This document shows positions 13,501 to 24,300 of a stretch of DNA of 64,000 nt, in pieces. The translations under genes and the position numbers were made by a program. Below the pieces are notes generated by a model, which was given only the letters and a program-made list of their open reading frames with translations, was not told the origin of the DNA and ran no database searches. The DNA lies in contig CAIIXF020000012.1 in the NCBI GenBank assembly GCA_903813345.2, forward strand, positions 15,618,020-15,682,019. The letters run 5' to 3'. Within the stretch, counting starts at the first letter, position 1; the number at the start of each line of letters is the position of its first letter. The DNA is from Owenia fusiformis. Its lineage: Eukaryota; Annelida; Polychaeta; Sabellida; Oweniidae.

Positions 13501-13672
13501 ATTATATAATAATCACAAACTTTTAATAAATACATGCTGGTATAAAGTAAAAAAACAACAAAAAAACAAAACAAAGGTGGAGTTATACCATACCGCAGTT
13601 GTGAAACAAAATGGCAAAAAGCTTTTGAACTTTTAGGATTATATCTAAAGGTAGAGTATACCATTGATAGTG
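10561..13672. mobile_element. Non-autonomous inverted-repeat element A (CACTATCAATGG ends)
   Basis: It starts CACTATCAATGGTATATTCT and ends with the inverted counterpart AGAGTATACCATTGATAGTG. The arms are about 60-70 bp and diverged. Left-arm sequence (including 'ccggaagtgttatatttcc' and 'cataccaaatgaaaggtgat') recurs inverted in the right arm of element B (14166-16309), so the two are one family. The CACTA...TAGTG ends recall CACTA/EnSpm transposons, but no clear 3-bp target duplication is present, and similarity between the two right ends may extend slightly beyond CACTA. No transposase is visible. A LINE fragment lies inside at 12424-13124. Confidence 0.6.
12424..13124 (+). pseudogene. 3' fragment of a non-LTR retrotransposon (LINE) reverse transcriptase
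   Basis: The plus-strand frame contains IIQWKIIHKIYPSGKYLKQC followed by KCKYCDNEIDDDMHYF and a W about 15 residues later. This is the zinc-binding C-terminal domain (zf-RVT) that ends many L1-like ORF2 proteins. The frame is broken by stops near 12528 and after 12928, and coding similarity continues to about 13040. The fragment ends in 'taataaaaaaaa', consistent with a poly(A) tail. It matches the cleaner copy at 60152-60785, so the family is the same. It is 5'-truncated and dead. Confidence 0.8.
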
Positions 13673-14299
13673 CTGACTTTGCAATAGATTCAGACGGGGA
13701 TGTGAGCTGATGTTCTTCAAATCTATACATAACGGTATATTTCATATTATTATGCCATATTTACTGTGCGTGTGACACAATGATTTACAATATTTATAAT
13801 ACTAAGGCAGCTCAATCTTCCTCCTCAAAGCCGGAATATAGAGAAGGCTTTGGACCGAAGTAAGCCTAATGTCACATGTGTCAAAAAATTTGGTTTCATA
13901 AGGAAGTTTGGAATTTGGGTTGAATAACTCATCAATAAAAATCACACAATGATATGAAAAATAACAACTGGGCGTTCTAGATTTTTCTGTCAAACTAGAT
14001 TTACTACATGTACATACACAGCCTGTCAAATAAATGCAAATGCAAAAAGTATTTTGAAAAAACATTCCTACATTTTTGCTGCCATCTTGCCGCTTCCACA
14101 ATTGACAAATATGTGCTATCGAACTCCCGTGCAGTGATATACCGAGACACTGCATACACAGTCAGCACTATCAATGGTATACTCTACCCTTAGTAATATA
14201 AGAGAGAAGTTCAAAAGCTGTTTGTCACAATATTTTCCGATCCATCCACTCTCTCCAATACGCATGTGCAGCTCGATGTAAAAAATAAGGCAGTGACTG

Positions 14300-14450
14300 G
14301 AGAGCCTAAAATTTTAGGCTCTTTAGCATTTTGGTAACCCATTTGGCTAAAGAGCCTTAAATTTTAAGGTTCTTTGGCATTTCGGCTAGAAAGCCTTAAA
14401 TTTTAAGGCTCTTTAGCATTTTGATTGCCAATTTTGCTAGAGAGCCAGCC
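14300..14450. repeat. Tandem palindromic units (AGAGCC...GGCTCT)
   Basis: Three successive units of about 50 bp each contain the self-complementary word 'gccttaaattttaaggc' or a close variant, followed by 'tctttagcatttt'. An inverted partner is at about 15965-16020. Each unit can form its own small hairpin. Confidence 0.7.
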
Positions 14451-15335
14451 TTAAAGGAATTCTAAGTGACGGAAATGACAAAATATTTCTTCTGGGACGA
14501 GATCAAACGATTTTGACATATGTTTTGTAATTTAACAATCAACTCAAATTAACATACTATATTTAAGCAGATACCGGAGATATTCATAAAAATATATTTT
14601 TTGATCGATAAACTCACCGATTATTAAACCGGAAGTGTCTTCTCTGAGGTCCGCGAAGAAAACCAAGAAGAAACATACAACGATTTTAGTCATTTCAATT
14701 TTGCCGTGGATTTGATTTTAAATGCTTCTAAATGATCTTTGAATGCTTACTTTGACTTCCTATAAGAACTGTTTTGACTTCACCACTTCATAAAAAGAAC
14801 ATTATCACTTTTTACTCGACTCGTAAATTTACTTCCGGTCTACCGAAAAAAAGTTCTTAGAACCTTTTCAATCCTCAGTCTAAATTTGGCTTTTTAAAGG
14901 TTCAGTAACCTTCGTGGTGCTGCAACTTGGAGCAGTCATATACTTGTTCAATTTTACTAATCAGTAAAGATTTTGATATTTGGAATAGGCCCTTGGGAGA
15001 ATGGTGTTGAGGTCACATTTAGTGATGCCCAATTGGAGGCTAGCCTAAAAAAAACGTTGATACAAATGAAGGACTTTTGAGGGGGAAGTTTTTGCAAAAA
15101 ATTGAAAAAAAATTTTGTGCCTCTTGTCATTTGAAAATCCTAAAAAATCGGCATGGGAATCAAATAGGCAATAGATTTGGAAGTGTATTCTCTGATGTCC
15201 CCGGGCTGATGTCCCTACATTCCCGATAAACTGCATCATGATGTGCTGTATCTAGAATTTAACAATATTTTTAAAAAATTGTGTACATAATATCCGGACC
15301 TCAGAGAACTTCATAATGAAAAAAATTGTACCAAC

Positions 15336-15400
15336 ATGGAATCGAACCTGCACCGTGGGAGTACTAGGCGAACGCCATAACCACAAAACTAGAGTGTGTT
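15336..15400 (-). repeat. tRNA-like segment, probably a SINE head
   Basis: The minus strand reads 'ttgtggttatggcgttcgcc', then 'tactcccacgg', then 'gcaggttcgattcc'. These resemble the D-arm/A box, anticodon arm and T-arm/B box of a tRNA at the right spacing. The acceptor ends do not pair, so a functional tRNA gene is unlikely. It lies beside a LINE fragment inside a transposon. Confidence 0.5.
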
Positions 15401-15404
15401 TTCT

Positions 15405-15960
15405 TTTTGTAAAATCTATATTTCAATAATAAAACATATATAAATAATATAATTATACATAGACCCAGTTACATTGTTATTTCTGTACAGTTTTTCATTT
15501 TCAAAATATGCATGTATACTTCCAGTTTTGTCTCTATTGAAAACTTGTATTTTCCTCCTGGCTATTAAAACTTCTTTATAATTCTTATACTTATTTATTC
15601 CTATAATTTGATCAAAAGTGATTTTATCAAAAAAATTCCATATATCCCTTATTTTTGTACACTCATAAAAATTATGTTTAACATTGTCAATTACATTACA
15701 ATTTTAAAAAGAAATATCTCTAATTCTAAAACCATTTAAAATCTCATTACATGGATATACGTTGTGTAATGTTTTCCAATGAATAATTAAGAGTTTGGTA
15801 TCTACTTTGCACTTAAATGCTCTAATCCAAGTTGCACATGAAATATCCTTACCATTATACTGTAGAAACAATTTTCTTTTATCTGTACATATAATCCAAA
15901 ATCTGATGTTTCATAACATATTATATCTATACCATTTAAATATACTAGAGTGGCTTGTAC
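15405..15960 (-). pseudogene. LINE reverse-transcriptase 3' fragment, minus strand
   Basis: The minus strand encodes WIRAFKCKVDTKLLIIHWK, then TLHNVYPCNEILNGFRI, a stop, and NVKHNFYECTKIRDIWNFF. This has the same layout (WK.LHN.YP, then the Cys/His knuckle, then a terminal W) as the zf-RVT domains at 12424-13124 and 60152-60785. The first knuckle cysteine region is damaged by an in-frame stop. It is a decayed 5'-truncated insertion. Confidence 0.72.
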
Positions 15961-16547
15961 ATGCATAAACTTAAAGGCTCTTTGGCCGAAGTGCTAAAGA
16001 ACCTTAAAATGTAGGCTCTCCAGTCACGGCCTTATTTTTAACATCGCTGCACATGCGTATTGGAGGGAGTGGAGGGATCGAGTGTGAGTTTGGACCAACT
16101 TTTGCAATTTTGACCAGGAAATCACCTTTCATTTGGTATGTTAGTAACCTTTTTGATCGTATTGGTATGTAAGAATCATATATATGTCGAAATATAAGCA
16201 TAAATGTCACAGTTTGAAGGATAAATGGAAATATAAACACTTCCGGTAAATATTCTGACAAAGAGCTTTCGGACTTTTCTCTTCTATTACTAAAGGTAGA
16301 TTGATAGTGATGACTTTGACTGCATAGGAGTTCGATGTGCTATTGGAAAGCATCAGAACTCAGGATTTAAAACAAATTTGACACAAATACATCTGTTGGC
16401 TGGTATATCAATGTTTGAACGATAGTATGGATCGGAATTATTTTACTTTTCAGCTCAGAATAGAGTAGAAGGCGATTTCATGTATTTGTGATTGCTGAAG
16501 CGGTATGACCTCTGACCCATAACAACTGGGGAACTTTGACTTGGTAC

Positions 16548-16850
16548 AAGGAGGATTGGCTCCCAGAGTGCACCACCGATATTCTGTCCCATATATGGGT
16601 ATGTCGTAATACAAAATTCGAATTCAAACAGCCGCCATTTTGTTCACTTCAACATTTAAATCGTGAATTTTGGTCTTATTTCCAAACGAAAAATTCCAAA
16701 ACTCACAAGAAATGATCGAGATATTGGTTCGAATCTTTTGAACTGTTTATTTTGAATTTATAGTCGGTTTTAATTTCAGAAAATAACGACATTTCGACGT
16801 TTTCATTGTTGGAAAATATCGAGTTTCGATCCTGGGAGCCAATCCTCCTT
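16548..16850. mobile_element. 303-bp MITE, copy 1 of a tandem pair
   Basis: It begins AAGGAGGATTGGCTCCCAG and ends with the exact inverted form. It is flanked on the left by 'acttggtac' and on the right by the same word before copy 2. It is nearly identical to copy 2 over its full 303 bp and has no coding potential. Confidence 0.85.
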
Positions 16851-16861
16851 GGACTTGGTAC

Positions 16862-17164
16862 AAGGAGGATTGGCTCCCAGAGTGCACCACCGATATTCTG
16901 TCCCATATATGGGTATGTCGTTATACAAAATTCGAATTCAAACAGCCGCCATTTTGTTCACTTCAACATTTAAATCGTGAATTTTGGTCTTATTTCCAAA
17001 CGAAAAATTCCAAAACTCACAAGAAACGATCGAGATATTGGTTCGAATCTTTTGAACTGTTTATTTTGAATCTATAGTCGGTTTTAATTTCAGAAAATAA
17101 CGACATTTCGACGTTTTCATTGTTGGAAAATATCGAGTTTCGATCCTGGGAGCCAATCCTCCTT
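16862..17164. mobile_element. 303-bp MITE, copy 2 of a tandem pair
   Basis: Same length and ends as copy 1, with only a few differences (for example atgatcg versus acgatcg). 'acttggtac' again follows directly. Three copies of the target word thus alternate with two copies of the element, about 60 bp upstream of the MIF-family start codon. Confidence 0.85.
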
Positions 17165-17231
17165 GACTTGGTACAGGTTCAAAACATCCCATTTTCTAGT
17201 TTGGAAGAAGCACAGTTATCTCTAGTTAAAC

Positions 17232-19460
17232 ATGCCTTTAGTTGCCTTTCAAACGAACATACCTGCAGCTGAACTGCCAAGTGACATTGACCTGCAACTT
17301 GCTGATTGCGTAGCAAAGACCTTGGATAAACCCATTGAGGTAAGGATAAAAAGGGGCGGGGTCACTCTCAGAACTCTAAGGGTATTGGAACCAAGAAGCG
17401 TAACAAACAAGAGAATGATCCGAATACCAGGAAAGATATTGTGTTTTGTATTTCAATAAATTTTGTTATTTGTTTAGATGCTGATTGCCCATCTCTAGCT
17501 TCCATGTTCAAGGGCATTTCAAGAGTACAAACTGTCAACACTTCATCTTTCATCCATATATAACATTGGATTTTGTGGTATGAAAAGACCAGCCCTTCTT
17601 CTCTTTTCCTTTTTTACATCTGTATCTTGTCACTTCTTTAGCTTATGATTTTTCATTGTCACATCTGTACCTTGTCACTTCTTTACATTTTGCCTTTCCA
17701 TTGCCACATCTGTACCTTGTCACTTCTTTACATTTTGCCTTTCCATTGTCACATCTGTACCTTGTATTAATCTTTACCTTGTCTTGTCTTTATTAGACTT
17801 CATGATGTCCCTAGTCCCATGGCCATTGGGAAAGGCTGGTCTTTATCTTGTCTTATCTGAACCATAGGCCAAGGGTAAAGTAATAGTAAGCCGTATATAG
17901 AAGAGACAGGTGAACAACTCTGACTTAGACCACTTGTTAAGATGGAGATTTCAACAATATTTAGTGTATTATTTTCAAAAAGCCATGGGGAGTTGATAGA
18001 AAATTGATAGTTTGTAGCTCTTACCTAAGATTGAAACTCAGTCAGATGATATAGAGTGAATAATGCTGTCTAAAAGAGAGAATTTCTGAAAACCTACAAT
18101 TGCCTGGCAAGTTCATTAGTAAACAAGTGATCTGATTGGTCACTGCTGACCTCCCTGACCTCCACCAGTGACAATCAGTTTCAGCTTGCCAGGCAATTGT
18201 AGGTTTCCATAGTTGTTGTTTTATATGCAGTATAATATGCAGTTTTTAGATAAAGATTTGAAAAAAAACAATGATATAAGTTTGAAAAACACTTTGAAGA
18301 AGATTTTGGAGAAATTTGGGAATACAATTTGATACCCGTAAGGAGAACTAGTGCCAAGACTAAAAAAATTTGAATAATTTTCAATCTTACTTGTGGACCT
18401 GTCTCTTCTATATACAGCTTAGTATTACTTTTCCCTTGGCCTATGATCTGAACCTTGTCATCTCTAACTTGTCACACCATTGCCTATTCACTTTTTGTCA
18501 CATGTGTATATTGTCACACCTTTATCTTGTTACTTCTTTACTTAATCGCCCTTCAACCCTGTCACATATGTAGAATTTTATATCGTCATCTCTTTATCTT
18601 CTCAAATTATTTCATGTCACCTCTTAATTTTCTCATTTCAGAAAGTATTGGTCTCAGTTCAGCCAGGAATGACAATGAACTTTGCTGGTACAAGAGATCC
18701 CGCCATTCTTCTGAGTGTGAAGTCTATAGGAGTATTCAGTGCAGAGAAAAATCCCATATATGGGAAAAAACTCGTTGAATTTCTTCAGCCAAAATTCACA
18801 AAAGTTGGCCCAGCAAGGTATGTTATTAATGCTATTTTTCACAAAAATAGAGCGTGATTTAAAAGCCGAGATGTGAGTAGAAATTATCCTGATTTTCATC
18901 ATTAACTTCCAAAATGTGAATAGTTTATGGTGAGTACAGCATTCAAAATCAAAATATTTTAAACTGATGTTGAAATAACATTTTGCTGATTTTAATGTCA
19001 CATATCAGGCCCGTAGCCAGGGGGGTTCACAGGGTTCGGGCGAATCCCCCCTGGCCAAAAATTCTTTCAAAATCATGCAGTTTTCACCATTTTGAGCACT
19101 TCTCAAGTGATTTTAGCCTAATATTTGAGCCAAAATTGTCAAATGTGAACCCCCCTGGAAATTTTTGAAAACTGAACCCCCCTTGGCAAATCCTGGCTAC
19201 GGGCCTGCATATTGTTATAGTCACCAACTTTTTTGTGGGTGGAGGTTGGTGTTTAGCGTATGTAACAAATGGTAGGTTGTGATATTTTGCATGTTAATGC
19301 CCTGTTTTTGTTTCCCATTGTTTCTTCATTACACATGTAAAACTACCATATGCTTTTAACACACTCCCGAACCCATAATTTTATAAAATTTGATTTTATT
19401 TTCAGAATGAGGATTCTGTTTGTTCCTATAGTAGCGTTAACAGATATATTCTGGAATTAA
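17232..19460 (+). CDS. MIF-superfamily tautomerase (D-dopachrome tautomerase-like)
   Basis: Three exons (17232-17339, 18642-18817, 19406-19460) with GT-AG borders join in phase to a 112-aa protein. Length and three-exon structure match MIF/DDT genes. It starts MPLVAFQTNIPAAELPSD; after Met removal Pro-1 would be the catalytic base of the tautomerase active site. Lys in DKP at about residue 33 and the SVKSIG block (SISSIG in human DDT, SLHSIG in MIF) are conserved, and the chain ends TDIFWN. The CxxC redox motif of MIF is absent, which favours a DDT-like member. MIF proteins are small secreted homotrimers with cytokine activity in vertebrates; which activity applies here is not shown. Intron 1 carries a minisatellite and a 583-bp MITE. 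I cannot tell DDT from an invertebrate MIF paralogue by eye. Confidence 0.88.
17590..17775. repeat. ~45-bp tandem repeat
   Basis: Repeated units read 'cacatctgtaccttgtcact' then 'tctttacattttgcctttcc'. About three clear copies occur, and degenerate continuation appears on the far side of the MITE at 18455-18640. It lies in intron 1 of the MIF-family gene. Confidence 0.7.
17863..18445. mobile_element. 583-bp MITE with 8-bp target duplication (hAT-like)
   Basis: The ends are inverted copies of CATAGGCCAAGGG followed by (T/A)AAAGTAATA and GTATATAGAAGAGACAGGT, about 45 bp. 'atctgaac' flanks both sides directly (17855-17862 and 18446-18453), a perfect 8-bp duplication as made by hAT transposases. 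The middle holds a second inverted pair, 'aacctacaattgcctggcaa' (about 18080 and 18190). It has no coding capacity. Confidence 0.88.
19006..19207. mobile_element. MITE of the CAGGCCCGTAGCCAGG family, copy 1
   Basis: The ends are inverted copies of CAGGCCCGTAGCCAGG. 'catat' flanks both sides, a 5-bp duplication. Internal runs of C and G surround 'aaaatcatgcagttttcacc', which is shared with the copies at 27055, 46504 and 50394. It lies in intron 2 of the MIF-family gene. Confidence 0.85.
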
Positions 19461-21381
19461 TATAACAAATTGGTAACAGTGTCAAGATTGTGATATCATC
19501 AGAGATTTTAATTGAAAGACCATTTAACTTTAAGACATGTATATGATTTAACTAGGCTTCCTCATACAAGGCCATGGTCGAATAAGTGGTTCTGATGTCC
19601 AACATTTAAGACCAGGATATGACACAAGTGCGGATCCTGAGCCTCATTGAGATTTGAACTAACCTATGCACCAGTTTTATCATTTAAAATTTGGATCATG
19701 TCACTCAAACAATATCGATATATTGAAAATTTATCTGCCTTAAAATTTTGCCAAAGTAATGTCACAAAAGACCATGGGCTTTCAACTAGATCTAATTGAA
19801 AGCCCATGAAAAGACTAATGACTTAAGAAAAATGAGTCACTGATAGATGGTTGCAATGACTTATGTACAATCAGTATTAATGAACATCAGTAAATGAAAC
19901 TGTAGAGCGCACAACTGACACAGTATAAAAACTGGGAAGGATAAGGATATTAACAAGAATGAGACCAAATTAACATATTTTATGAAAATGCTATTTTTTA
20001 TTATGCCTTTAACTATGAGGAGATTTCTTGAATTGTTAATTTTTCCAAAAAGTGCAATTTTGTCAATGAAACTCTAAAAGGGCCACTTTTAGTCCTCAGT
20101 AAAAATAAACACTTGGTACGACATGTACTACTTGACTGATGTATCAAAAGTATAATCATGTTTACTATACCCTAAATCTCCATTAACACCTGGATAGCCA
20201 CCCATTCTCCAAGCATAGGGTCAAGAGATCATTCAAATAAAGGAAGAACTGGAGATTGTCTGAACACCTGCATTTGGAGAATGCCAACTTCTCACTGACT
20301 ATTCATTAGCCTACAGGGTAAATATATTTCAAGGTTGTGATACATTGTAAACTGAGAGCTCTATTTTAAGAGCTAAAGTATACAGTTTTCACCTAGCTAT
20401 TATAAATAAATGTAGATTTAATCAAAATTGGATGGACCAAAGCCAAAACTTCCGATGTTAAATCTGATAATTTACAAGCATCCTCCTAAGCAGGTATCCA
20501 GAATCCGTACCTCCTTCCCCAAGCTATAACCAATTTGGAAGCGCCCGATTAAACTGAAACACGTGATCTAATTATGCGCAATGACTTATACATGATTTCT
20601 GTCGCAGTGTTGCGACAGCCAATCAGATTGCGAGTTCTTAATTGGGGAAATGCTAACTGCTTATCGCAGGGGGTAAAAAGAAAGAATATATTCTGGATTT
20701 TGAAGCCCTGTGATCGGAGGATGATTTACAAGAGGCCACACATCAATGGTTGAGTGTACACAAAATGTATGACTGGCATTGAGTACAGCCAAACATTTTC
20801 TAGTATATCTAGAAATTTGACATAAATTAAGTAAAATCTTACTGCATATATGCACAACATCACCAGCCAAAAAATCATTATGTGCGCACAAGATGTTTTA
20901 GTACTAAATATACATGCACAATGTACATGTGCCAATATTGAGTCATATGTATTTTAAAATATTTAATAAAATAAATAATTTACATATCATGTTTTCTTGT
21001 ATTATTTTTACAAAATATATTACATACTGTACAGACTTCAATTAAGATTTTTGACATTTATATTTACATAAAATATATATAATTCACAAACACCAGTAAG
21101 AGTCTCTTTAATTAAAATGAGAGAAAATTCCATTATCAGAGCGTGTCTCTTTAAATAGAGGTGCCGTTCTAAGAATAGGAGTTATATTTCCCGATGTCTA
21201 ATGACCACTTTAAGGCAGAGGTAATCGGGAGTATTACTGATTTTAGTCCTTATGTCCAGAGCAAAGACAAATTCTACTGAAGAACGTCCGTTTATTGGAA
21301 AACACCCCATTGAGGAACACCTTGTTGGAGGCCGCACCATTGGAAAACACCTCATTGAAGAACACCTCATTGAACAATACC
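19461..21381. other. Tail-to-tail spacer between MIF-family gene and CDC45
   Basis: Both neighbouring genes end here. Apart from the 245-bp MITE at 20479-20723, only AT-rich sequence is seen. No coding exon could be supported. Confidence 0.6.
20479..20723. mobile_element. 245-bp MITE with 9-bp target duplication, copy 1
   Basis: It starts CATCCTCCTAAGCAGG and ends ATCGGAGGATG; the arms pair over CATCCTCC and, further in, TCCAGAAT. 'atttacaag' flanks both sides exactly (9 bp). A second copy is at 35846-36093. The interior holds the hairpin 'tgtcgcag...ttgcgaca'. Nine-bp duplications are typical of Mutator-like transposases. Confidence 0.85.
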
Positions 21382-21396
21382 TCATTGAAGAACACC
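21275..21396 (-). repeat. 15-bp tandem repeat covering the CDC45 stop codon and 3' UTR
   Basis: Read on the gene strand, the last codons GGT GTT CTT CAA TGA are repeated: GGTGTTCTTCAATGA, GGTATTGTTCAATGA, GGTGTTCTTCAATGA, then four diverged units. The first unit is coding (GVLQ-stop) and the next two would also read GV/I-L/F-Q-stop. The seventh unit mutates to CCAATAAACG, giving an AATAAA polyadenylation signal at 21291-21296, 86 bp after the stop. Confidence 0.85.
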
Positions 21397-24300
21397 TATC
21401 AGAGCATCAAAGAATTTGCTCTTATCTTCAGACTTGATTTGTATAACTGGAAATAAAAATTGATTTCTTTTATAACCAATATGCGAGAGAATTTTAATGT
21501 TTCTGTGGTTTCACAGAAGTTACAAAACTGTCAAACTTACATACTGTACAACAAGGTTAAGATCATATACTGTATATTAAAACAGTAATATGGCAAAACA
21601 AAAAATAAGAAATACTTCATGGTGATTAAGAGGATAATCTGAATGGACATTGATTGGGAATATGCATTTAATGAATGGTAAAACCAGATGTAAATGTTAA
21701 GGAAAGTTGCGAAAAAAAATTGGCTTAGATCTTACTAGGTCACAGGTGTCTTAATTTTTATGGGATTTATATACAATTTTAGTATCAATTGATATGTCTG
21801 TTTACTTTATTTCTTGCTAATTCCACTCTTTCACTGTATTTTGCAATTTAAACCATGACCATTATAGAGTTTTCTCATATATTCAATACAGCTGTACTTA
21901 CTGTGAGAGTCAAAGCTGTCAAGTAACATCCGCGAGTTTGTCATTTCACCCGCTTGCTCAAATGCCTTGCCAAAGAAGCTGAAATAATTTTTAAAATATT
22001 TCTCAAAACTATAACAATTTTCATTTGTTTAATGTCTTCCCTATCTAAAATGATTTTCGTAATATTTTGAAAACTATATTTAAAACAATTTTCACATACT
22101 CATAACATGAGAAACTGAAATGACTTTGAGAATCTTTTTATCAATTTAATAAATGCTTTACAATAAAAAAATACAAAAAAAAGAAATTTCAGATTGCACT
22201 TTATATAATTATCTAATGACTTTTAATACACATTTACTTTATTCCTTGCTGATTTCACTCTTTATTATTTCACATTTCAAAAACATGACAGCATAGAGTT
22301 TATCCAGAAAAGCTCTTTACCTGCGCCTACTTTCATCCAATATTGGAGGAATACCTATGATGATGGTTGTGCCAAGTTCAGCATCCAAGGGAGCCCCCAA
22401 CACAAGAGGTAGCGCTCGGTTCTTCTTGCTTTTACACTGAAATCAAAAAAGCATAGCATGAAAGTATCTGGTCATTACAATTGCTTTGTCTATCAAAATA
22501 TTGTAGTTAACATATATGACACAGATTTCAGAATTATGCAGGGGAAATACTGAAATTATGAAGCAAAAAACACAAAATTATGCGGGGAAAATGCAAATTA
22601 TGCAATATGGTTATTTTTTGAAATTCAAAATAATGCATAATTAAAATGCACCATGTAAAAACGTAATTCTGGGATCTCTGATATGAGCTTTACCCTTTCC
22701 GCATTAAATCATGTTTTATGGAGGATAACCCCCACACCCAACACCATTTTCACCCAACACTTAACACCCTTCTTTTACCCCACAACCGATGCCCTTTTCC
22801 CAAAGCCCACTTTTTACCACATACGAGGGGTGATCCAAAAGTCTTGGACGCCCTGCTCTATTTTTGTTGGTTTTTGATAAAATTACTTTAAACTTTCCAA
22901 TAATAAAGACAAACAACCTAACTACTTTGTGTATTAATTTCATGGAGAAATGATATATTTTGTATAGTTTTCTAGATAGTTTTTGATACAGGGACCCTGC
23001 CACCCGGAACGGTATTCGCACATGGCAACTTTCAGCCTTAAATGTTACCACCATTTCACTTGTTTCGCAAGTCTTGACCACTATATTTCTTTGAATTTTG
23101 AATTTTAAACCATGTTAGTTTACTTCCTTTGTTACTAGGCAACCAATTAATTGTGTTTTAATTATAATGTCACATATGACAATGGCCGCACATGTCAAAT
23201 TCTAAGAAAATGCCATCAGACAAGCAACCCTCATTCTCATATCATTTTTGCTGCAAGATGGCTGCTGAAAGGCAGAACACGAAAGAAATCAAAGTGGAAC
23301 AACGAATACTACAAGATATTGTCACTATTATTGACCTTGAGCAGCTACCATATGCACGATACAGTCTATCTATGGCTCCATGTAATTTTTTTCCTTTTCT
23401 CCAAGTTGAAAGGATGGTTGAAAGAAAATGTTTTTTACTCATCGAATGAGGTTTAGAGTAGCACTCCAGCAGCATTTGTATCACAGAAGCAATGACGGTT
23501 TCATAAATGTCTTCCATTCATTGGTAAAGTGGTATGAAAAATGTGTTCAAATTCGTTGAAAATATGTTGAAAAGTATGTCTTAATATGTGAAGATGATGA
23601 TTTCAGATGACACTCAGATTGAAAATCGAAAATTCTCTCATATCGTGGCTGGTGTTAGGTTGTGCACCTGCACCTAAAGTATTTGCCATAGTATAACAGT
23701 TGTGACGTGATTTGCTATATTCATATACCGTTCCGGGTGGCAGTGACCCGGTATTAAAATATATGTAGAAAAGTAGCTAAAATATATTATTTTCTGTTGA
23801 AACTTATACATAAAATTGTTAAGATGTTGATCTTTATTATCTGAAAGTTTCATGTAGTTATTTTTAAAAATAGCAAAGTTAGAGCGGGGCGTCCAAGACT
23901 TTTGGATCACCCCTCGTACATTTATTCAAAGAGTTCATCATACTTACAACAGACGCATATGCTTCTAATGTATAATGTGCCAGGCGTTGCAAACATATCG
24001 CCTTGGAGAAGAACTTCACATCAAGTGTTCCCTGAAATACAAAACGCATAAATGAGGCACAGAATCATTATGAGCAACAAAGGGGTGCATATATTAGATA
24101 AGGGGGTCAGAAAGATTCTTCAACTAAAAATTGGATTGAGTTGAATAATCTCCAAATAATGGAATAAACTGACTGTGACCCACATGCCCAGATGAGACAC
24201 ATAACAGACAGGGCTCATGATCCATTTCGGAGTTCAGTCAGGGAATACACATGAATATATAGACCCAAGGAAGTAGTAGCCGATCAGAATGCCACTGGGA

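Larger units (their letters stand above)
14166..16309. mobile_element. Non-autonomous inverted-repeat element B (same family as A)
   Basis: The left end CACTATCAATGGTATACTCT is matched inverted by the right end, where the read-back is CACTATCAATCTACCTTTAG. Inner inverted blocks at 14255-14310 and 15985-16065 share 'ccaatacgcatgtgcagc' and 'gtgactggagagcct'. It contains palindromic tandem units (14300-14450), a tRNA-like segment (15336-15400) and a LINE 3' fragment (15405-15960, minus). No transposase frame is seen. Just outside both ends, 'atcgaactcc' words recur inverted, so the true termini may lie a little further out. Confidence 0.6.

Noticed and set aside
21180-21275. Alternative last exon of CDC45 (acceptor before 'tagaatttgtc')
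   Set aside because: It encodes IEFVFALDIRTK, which does not match CDC45, whereas 21382-21446 gives [15 protein letters not shown], a clear match with correct total length.
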